Below, piece after piece: positions 8,010 through 12,384 of a stretch of DNA of 12,384 nucleotides. Every line of letters starts with the position of its first letter. Position 1 is the first letter of the stretch. Below the pieces are notes generated by a model. The model was given only the letters and a program-made list of their open reading frames with translations. It ran no database searches and was not told where the DNA came from. Source of the DNA: Proteiniphilum sp. UBA4084 (GTDB lineage Bacteria; Bacteroidota; Bacteroidia; Bacteroidales; Dysgonomonadaceae); assembly GCA_002383605.1 (NCBI GenBank), contig DFYK01000114.1:1-12384 (forward strand). Reading direction: 5' to 3'. A program made the position numbers and the translations under genes.

Positions 8010-8693
8010 TCATCGTCTGCTGCCGCTCGTGGCGATCATGATGTAATAGAGGAGCGTAGCAAGTGAGCTGAGTGCTGCAACTACGTAAGTATACCCTGCC
8101 AAGCGGAGAGCATCTTCTGCCTGGCTGTGGTTGCTCACGTCGGTAATCCCGGCACTGCTCAGCCATCGGAGCGCCCTGTTGGTCGCGTTTTTTTCCACCG
8201 GAAGTGTAATGAAACTGAAAAGTGTAGACAACGCAAATATGGCAATTCCGAACCAAATCAGCATCGGGAAGGTTTCGATCATGATGATTCCCAGGAGCAA
8301 TACCCACATCACCCATTTAGAGGTGGATGAGATGACGGGAACCAGGGCCGACCGCATTTTTAGCGGTGCATACCCTTTTGCGTGCTGCAACGCATGACCT
8401 GTCTCGTGGGCGGCGACGGCAGCGGCAGCCACACTGTAACTTCCATACACCGGTTCACTCAGGTTGATGGTCTTGTTCAGCGGGTTATAGTGATCGGTAA
8501 GCCGACCTCTGACCGAGATCACCTGCACGTCGTATATCCCGTTGTCGTGCAACATCTTTTCCGCTACATCCCTGCCGGTCATACCATTACGCAAGGGGAT
8601 TTTTGAATAATTTTTAAATCTGTTTTGAAGTCTCGCCTGCACAGCCCATCCTGCCAGGGCGATCCCGATAAATATAATCCAAATGAGTGCCAT
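8010..8693 (-). CDS. YugP-type membrane zinc metallopeptidase
   Basis: Predicted integral membrane protein of 227 residues of the neutral zinc metallopeptidase family (Zn_peptidase_2, YugP of Bacillus). The zinc motif AAHETGHALQH holds His96, Glu97 and His100. Preceding it are the family-typical stretches DHYNPLNKTINLSEPVYG and SVAAAAVAAHE. Hydrophobic segments lie at about 2-20, 127-165 (probably two helices) and 200-222. The substrate is unknown; a role in membrane protein quality control is suggested for the broader HExxH membrane peptidases but is inference here. Length is normal for the family. No Shine-Dalgarno is seen. It lies 174 bases downstream of purA. Confidence 0.9.
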   Translation of the reverse strand: MALIWIIFIGIALAGWAVQARLQNRFKNYSKIPLRNGMTGRDVAEKMLHDNGIYDVQVISVRGRLTDHYNPLNKTINLSEPVYGSYSVAAAAVAAHETGHALQHAKGYAPLKMRSALVPVISSTSKWVMWVLLLGIIMIETFPMLIWFGIAIFALSTLFSFITLPVEKNATNRALRWLSSAGITDVSNHSQAEDALRLAGYTYVVAALSSLATLLYYIMIATSGSRR

Positions 8694-8760
8694 AAATTTA
8701 TGTTGTATATCTGTTTAACATATTCGCTGTTTCAAAAGTTCAGTGAATGTTCTCCCAAAA

Positions 8761-8769
8761 TGTGGATAA
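8761..8769 (-). promoter_or_regulatory. DnaA box 1 (exact consensus)
   Basis: The minus strand reads TTATCCACA, the perfect 9-base DnaA box. Binding is predicted from sequence only. Confidence 0.55.
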
Positions 8770-8844
8770 GCAAAAATCATATCAATGAAAAACTCTTTGA
8801 AGAACACTACCGCACAAAGTATCCCAAACTGACGCTTTGCGCGG

Positions 8845-8853
8845 TGTGGATAA
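8845..8853 (-). promoter_or_regulatory. DnaA box 2 (exact consensus)
   Basis: A second TTATCCACA on the minus strand, 84 bp (about eight helical turns) from the first and in the same orientation, adjoining a hairpin on its left side. Confidence 0.55.
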
Positions 8854-8867
8854 TTGTCACCTCCGTC

Positions 8868-10127
8868 CTAACGGATAATTGTTTGTGCTCTGTCCGGGCC
8901 AAGAGAAACAATGGCGATGGGAACGCCCAGTTCCTCCTCAAGAAAAGTGAGATAATTGTTGAACTCTTCCGGGAATTCATCTTCCGATTGCATTTTAGAC
9001 ATATCGGTTTTCCAGCCGGACAACTCTATATACTCCGGCTCAATCCCTTCCGATATATCGAAAGGCAGATCTTCGGTTGTTTCCCCGTTGATGTTGTATG
9101 CCACACATGCCTTGATGCTGTCGAAGCTGTCCAGCACATCGCTCTTCATCATTACCAGTTTGGTCACCCCGTTTAACATGATGGTATAGCGCAGTGCCAC
9201 CAAATCGATCCAGCCGCAACGACGGGGTCGACCCGTGACAGAACCATACTCTCTCCCCTGATTCCGCAGTTGCTGCCCGTCGTCGTCGAAAAGCTCGGTG
9301 GGAAAAGGGCCGCTCCCTACGCGGGTGCAATAGGCCTTAAAAATACCATATACCTCTCCGATCATTTTCGGGGCAATACCCAGTCCTGTGCAGGCGCCTG
9401 CACAAATGGTATTGGAGGAAGTGACAAAAGGATAGGATCCGAAATCAATGTCGAGCATCGATCCCTGGGCTCCTTCTGCCAGTACATTTCCACCACCGGC
9501 AAGATGTTTGTTGATGAAATGTTCGCTCTCAATTATTTGAAAGGTTTTTAATTTTTTCACTCCCGCAAACCATTGTTTTTCCAGATCAGGAAGTACCCCT
9601 TCCCAATCTGAGGGACTTAGTTTTTCCTTGTGGTTAGCAACGGCGTTCCGGTATTTTTCTTCAAAGTTGTGAAACAGGTCGCCCACCCTGAGTCCATGTC
9701 GGCTCACCTTATCGGTATAGGCAGGCCCAATTCCTCTTCCGGTGGTGCCGATCTTCGCATCGCCCATTGCCTTCTCCGAGGCAGCATCCAATAAACGGTG
9801 CGTAGGCAGAATGAGGTGAGCCTTTTTAGATATATAGAGCCTGTCGGTAAGAATGTGACCTGTGGCTTCCAGTGCTTCCACTTCCTGCTTGAATAAAGCG
9901 GGATCAATTACCACACCATTACCGATGATGTTGATTTTTCCTTCCTGAAATATTCCGGACGGTATCGATTTCAGGATATATTTTTCACCTTCAAACTCCA
10001 GGGTGTGCCCGGCATTGGGTCCACCCTGAAAGCGTGCTACGATTTCATAATTGGGCGTGAGCACATCCACCACTTTTCCTTTTCCTTCGTCGCCCCACTG
10101 GAGGCCTAAGATTACATCAACTTTCAT
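8868..10127 (-). CDS. purA: Adenylosuccinate synthase
   Basis: GTP-dependent ligase joining IMP and aspartate to make adenylosuccinate, first committed step from IMP to AMP, in the cytoplasm. 419 residues, close to the usual 420-430. The N-terminal GLQWGDEGKGK (8-18) is the phosphate-binding loop with catalytic Asp13. FQGGPNAGHT (33-42) carries catalytic His41. Further family blocks are GTTGRGIGPAYTDK, EGAQGSMLDIDFGSYPFVTSS and GSVTGRPRRCGWIDL. All are intact. Its ATG lies inside the end of the upstream fur-like gene: the two overlap by 11 bases (10117-10127), which points to translational coupling and one transcript. No clear intrinsic terminator follows; the downstream gap holds DnaA-box-like sites instead. 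Confidence 0.97.
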   Translation of the reverse strand: MKVDVILGLQWGDEGKGKVVDVLTPNYEIVARFQGGPNAGHTLEFEGEKYILKSIPSGIFQEGKINIIGNGVVIDPALFKQEVEALEATGHILTDRLYISKKAHLILPTHRLLDAASEKAMGDAKIGTTGRGIGPAYTDKVSRHGLRVGDLFHNFEEKYRNAVANHKEKLSPSDWEGVLPDLEKQWFAGVKKLKTFQIIESEHFINKHLAGGGNVLAEGAQGSMLDIDFGSYPFVTSSNTICAGACTGLGIAPKMIGEVYGIFKAYCTRVGSGPFPTELFDDDGQQLRNQGREYGSVTGRPRRCGWIDLVALRYTIMLNGVTKLVMMKSDVLDSFDSIKACVAYNINGETTEDLPFDISEGIEPEYIELSGWKTDMSKMQSEDEFPEEFNNYLTFLEEELGVPIAIVSLGPDRAQTIIR

Positions 10128-10641
10128 ATTTCACCTGTTTGTTATCGGTTTTTTCGCTGTTGTTAGGAGCAAGTTTTCTTAATTCCATCTTTTTGGCATG
10201 ACTGCATTTACTGCAGGTACCATAGATATACATGCTGTAATAATTTACCGTAAATTTTTTAATTTTTTTCAATTGTGCCTGTGTGAGCAAATCGCTGTTT
10301 TTGGTCTCCCACACTTGCCCACACGTGGTACAGATCAAATGATCATGGTTTTCATTTCCGTAGGCTCTCTCATATTTCGAGACGTTGCCACCAAACTGAT
10401 GTTTCACCACCAGACCACAATCAAGCAGCAATTCTATGGTATTGTAGAGGGTGGCCCTGCTCACCCGGAAGTTCACATCGATCATCGATTTATAGAGTGT
10501 ATCCATGTCGAAATGTCCCTTTGTGGTATAGATGTGATCCAGTATCGCAAAACGTTCGGGTGTTTTCCGATGTTTGTGCAGCGTAAGATATGCCATAAAC
10601 TCATCCCGCACCTGTTTTTTTAATTTCTGACTCCCGTCCAT
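10117..10641 (-). CDS. Fur family transcriptional regulator
   Basis: Metal-responsive DNA-binding repressor of 174 residues. A winged helix fills the N-terminal half, with the recognition helix region RVSRATLYNTIELLL at about 59-73. The dimerisation and metal part has HDHLICTTCG (His99, His101, Cys104, Cys107) and a second pair at CSKC (Cys143, Cys146), the structural zinc arrangement of many Fur proteins. A lysine- and asparagine-rich tail (about 150-174) extends past the core. Whether it senses iron, zinc, manganese or peroxide cannot be told from these residues. Its 3' end overlaps purA by 11 bases, so it probably shares a transcript with a purine gene. The upstream 97-base gap contains TAATTTTG (10645-10652), a -7-like sequence too close to the start to be convincing. 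Confidence 0.93.
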   Translation of the reverse strand: MDGSQKLKKQVRDEFMAYLTLHKHRKTPERFAILDHIYTTKGHFDMDTLYKSMIDVNFRVSRATLYNTIELLLDCGLVVKHQFGGNVSKYERAYGNENHDHLICTTCGQVWETKNSDLLTQAQLKKIKKFTVNYYSMYIYGTCSKCSHAKKMELRKLAPNNSEKTDNKQVKYES

Positions 10642-10738
10642 TGTTACAAAATTATTCCAATTTATTGATTAAACCTAACGATCCGATCTGTTTTTTCAGC
10701 TGAGATTTAACTAATATAACCAACTGATATGCATCGTA

Positions 10739-12190
10739 TTACTTGATAGTTTCAGAGTGATAAAAAAAAGCCGGCGTACTTACTTCACTCTCATTATGAT
10801 AAGAATCAGAGATGGTGATATAGTAGTAAAAAGCTTTGTCGTCGTCAGGAATAATAAGTTCTATCCGGGGTCCACGCACACCGACAGCCAAAATATTCTC
10901 CGCTTTGTCGGTGGCGAGTTCTTCGGTTGTACTTCTGTATATGTTATACGTCACCCTGTCATTGTTTTTTTTCTCTTCCCAGCTAAGCTGAAACAGACCA
11001 TCAGGAAGTTTTTCCGCCCTGAGGTCGTGCGGTTTGTCCGGCACTGAATCAGACAACCAGGTCATCTTAGGAAGTTTTGCCGGATGCTGGTAATATGTTT
11101 CCAGCGCATGAAGGATACCCTTGGTATCAGACAGCACGTTTTCGGCCCTGAAAAAGGCCTGACCGGCTGTATTTTTCCGGCGTGTATAATCTAGCTGATT
11201 GACGATATCCTGACGTGACCAGCCCAATTCAATCATCTGATAAGCACCCAGTCCCGGAACCACAATCCGTCCGTTCCCGTGAATTAACCAATCATCCACA
11301 TAAGGATAGAAGAGCTGATCCTTGTAGTACATCATCGGGTAAACAGCGTCGTGTATTCCTGTTTTCATCCATTTACCGGCATCCTGATACACCGTCTCGA
11401 AAGCGGTCCAGCCATGCCCGGAATTTCCCAATGCACGATATCTTCCCAATGGTGAGCTGCTTACCTGTACCCAAGGTTTGTGCTGTTTCACCCTGTCATA
11501 CGCTCTTTTCACAAAACGGGTGATGTTGTCTCTTCTCCATTCGGCACGTGTTTTCCCTTTGCCATGAAGCCGGTACATCCCGTCGTCGGGGAACTGTCCC
11601 CTGTTATCCGGATAACGGATATAATCGAAATGGACACCGTCCACATCATAATTGGCAACAATCTCCTCCACGATGGACAGCAGATAATCATCCGTTCTTG
11701 GATTACCGGGATCCAGAAACCATTCTCCTTTAAACTTTTTGGTGATGGAAGGATTTTTTCTGGTGACCGATGAGGCACCCAGACTTTTCACATGCTTGTC
11801 ACCGCCCAACGGGTAGGTTACGATCCAGGCATGACATTCCAGTCCCCGCTTATGGCATTCCTCAATAACAAATGCCAATGGATCGAATTTTGCAACACCT
11901 CCACCCGTCACAACCATGGATGACATGGGTTCTATCCGGGAATCATAAAAAACCTCACCCCGTGCCCTCACCTGGAACATCACGGTGTTAAAATTGTTTT
12001 TTTTCAGATTATCCAGAATGGAGATCAATTCTCTTTTCTGTTCATTCTGGCTGGTTCTGTTGTGTGGCCAGTCCAAACCATAGTTTGTGGTCAGCCAGAC
12101 AGCTCTTACTTCTGTTGCAGGCATTGCGGATGGGAAAGTTTCCATTGAAAAGCACAACAAAAGGATGAGCAAAAGAACTATTTTGTTCAT
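10739..12190 (-). CDS. Exported GHL10-family glycoside hydrolase with C-terminal Fn3-like domain
   Basis: Secreted protein of 483 residues. A signal peptide covers about 1-25, with probable cleavage after SAMPA. The GHL10/DUF187 TIM-barrel domain (YngK/YddW-like, about 27-335) begins with EVRAVWLTTNYGLDWP and includes FQVRARGEVFYDS (72-84), the family signature DGVHFDYIRYP (184-194) and VYPMMYYKDQ (283-292). Residues about 385-475 form a fibronectin type III-like domain (PHDLRAEKLPDGLFQLSW... YNIYRS ... FYYYITISDSYHNES). E. coli YddW (DigH) is known to act on denuded peptidoglycan glycan strands at the division site; a similar cell-wall role here is plausible but not shown. Transcribed ahead of fur-purA; the gap of 97 bases contains no clear terminator. 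No Shine-Dalgarno precedes the start. Confidence 0.9.
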   Translation of the reverse strand: MNKIVLLLILLLCFSMETFPSAMPATEVRAVWLTTNYGLDWPHNRTSQNEQKRELISILDNLKKNNFNTVMFQVRARGEVFYDSRIEPMSSMVVTGGGVAKFDPLAFVIEECHKRGLECHAWIVTYPLGGDKHVKSLGASSVTRKNPSITKKFKGEWFLDPGNPRTDDYLLSIVEEIVANYDVDGVHFDYIRYPDNRGQFPDDGMYRLHGKGKTRAEWRRDNITRFVKRAYDRVKQHKPWVQVSSSPLGRYRALGNSGHGWTAFETVYQDAGKWMKTGIHDAVYPMMYYKDQLFYPYVDDWLIHGNGRIVVPGLGAYQMIELGWSRQDIVNQLDYTRRKNTAGQAFFRAENVLSDTKGILHALETYYQHPAKLPKMTWLSDSVPDKPHDLRAEKLPDGLFQLSWEEKKNNDRVTYNIYRSTTEELATDKAENILAVGVRGPRIELIIPDDDKAFYYYITISDSYHNESEVSTPAFFYHSETIK

Positions 12191-12219
12191 TAATTATATT
12201 CGTTCTAAACTTTTGCATA

Positions 12220-12227
12220 CAAATATA
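12220..12227 (-). promoter_or_regulatory. Candidate Bacteroidota -7 promoter element for the GHL10 gene
   Basis: On the minus strand this reads TATATTTG, an exact match to TAnnTTTG, 29 bases before the ATG. A matching -33 TTG is not evident at the usual spacing, so the assignment rests on one element. Confidence 0.45.
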
Positions 12228-12313
12228 GTACAAAAATATCGGTTTCACTGTGCCGGAAGAAGGGTTTTCATGGTAATATATCCCAAAGAAAAAATAAAAC
12301 AGCCTGAAATGAT

Positions 12314-12348
12314 AAAACGTTCCTCTGCGCGAAGCAAAAGAACGTTTT
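12314..12348. terminator. Hairpin downstream of the tRNA gene, possible terminator
   Basis: AAAACGTTC (12314-12322) pairs with GAACGTTTT (12340-12348), a 9-bp stem, with a possible inner TGC/GCA pairing around GCGAA. Six Ts follow on the plus strand; on the minus strand, which would serve the tRNA transcript, the T tail is short. It lies 9 bases beyond the tRNA 3' end, so ending the tRNA transcript is the likely role. Confidence 0.5.
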
Positions 12349-12357
12349 TTACAGACC

Positions 12358-12384
12358 TGGAGCGGAAGACGGGACTCGAACCCG
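12358..12384 (-). tRNA. tRNA 3' end, probably tRNA-Gly (partial)
   Basis: The minus strand reads a T arm (CGGG-TTCGAGT-CCCGT), the acceptor strand CTTCCGC, discriminator T and encoded CCA. The acceptor implies a 5' end of GCGGAAG. A U discriminator with this acceptor is characteristic of bacterial tRNA-Gly; the anticodon lies beyond the window, so identity is inferred (tRNA-Cys also uses U73). Confidence 0.8.

Larger units (their letters stand above)
8694..8867. other. Intergenic region with two exact DnaA boxes
   Basis: This 174-base gap between purA and the yugP-like gene has no credible gene. It holds TGTGGATAA at 8761-8769 and again at 8845-8853, both exact matches to the DnaA box (TTATCCACA on the minus strand), same orientation, starts 84 bases apart. 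An AT-rich stretch lies at 8694-8728. A hairpin (8810-8819 with 8835-8844, 9 of 10 pairs plus one G-T) directly abuts the second box. A weaker third site ending in GGATAA overlaps the purA end (8870-8878). Function as an origin or DnaA-binding site is inference. Confidence 0.5.

Noticed and set aside
8625..9176. A 183-codon plus-strand open frame over the purA 3' end and the DnaA-box gap, with a stretch (LFEEHYRTKYPKL) faintly like a sigma factor N-terminus
   Set aside because: It runs antisense through the conserved purA end and the yugP-like start, has no continuing sigma domains, and the resemblance is a few residues only.
12314..12384. tRNA 3' end with adjoining inverted repeat as a possible integration site
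   Set aside because: No integrase, no repeated copy of the tRNA end and no foreign genes are visible; the hairpin is better explained as a transcript end.
1..12384. CRISPR arrays, insertion sequences, toxin-antitoxin pairs or a defence system
   Set aside because: No regularly spaced repeats, transposase or integrase frames, or small paired genes are present; every larger frame belongs to a recognisable family.

Overview
This window looks like ordinary chromosomal DNA from a member of the Bacteroidota, most likely order Bacteroidales. The evidence is near-absent Shine-Dalgarno sequences before most starts, AT-rich leaders with TAnnTTTG-type -7 promoter elements, a lipoprotein with an acidic stretch after its cysteine, and the families present (exported tricorn-like S41 protease, GHL10/YngK-type glycoside hydrolase, Fur overlapping purA). 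Genus cannot be read from the sequence.

Left part (1-5769), plus strand: the last 21 codons of an unidentified gene, then a large exported tricorn-type protease, a PQQ-dependent sugar dehydrogenase lipoprotein, and an aldo/keto reductase with a Tat-like leader 15 bases after it. A long perfect hairpin (5726-5769) closes the run and separates it from oppositely oriented genes.

Right part (5799-12384), minus strand, in order of transcription: the 3' end of a tRNA, probably tRNA-Gly, cut by the window edge; a hairpin; an exported GHL10-family hydrolase with a C-terminal fibronectin III-like domain; a Fur-family regulator overlapping adenylosuccinate synthase (purA) by 11 bases; a 174-base gap with two perfect DnaA boxes; a YugP-type membrane zinc peptidase; a pirin; a terminator; a TIGR01777-type NAD(P)-dependent epimerase; and a broken, mosaic VOC (PhnB/glyoxalase-like) gene.

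The genes are mostly envelope or periplasmic functions on the left and housekeeping or stress-type functions on the right. I see no defence island, phage, transposase, CRISPR array or obvious new multi-gene system. The observations most worth checking are the two exact DnaA boxes, 84 bp apart, between purA and the yugP-like gene, and the VOC gene remnant with a roughly 64-base hairpin-bearing interruption and apparent joins between different VOC paralogs.
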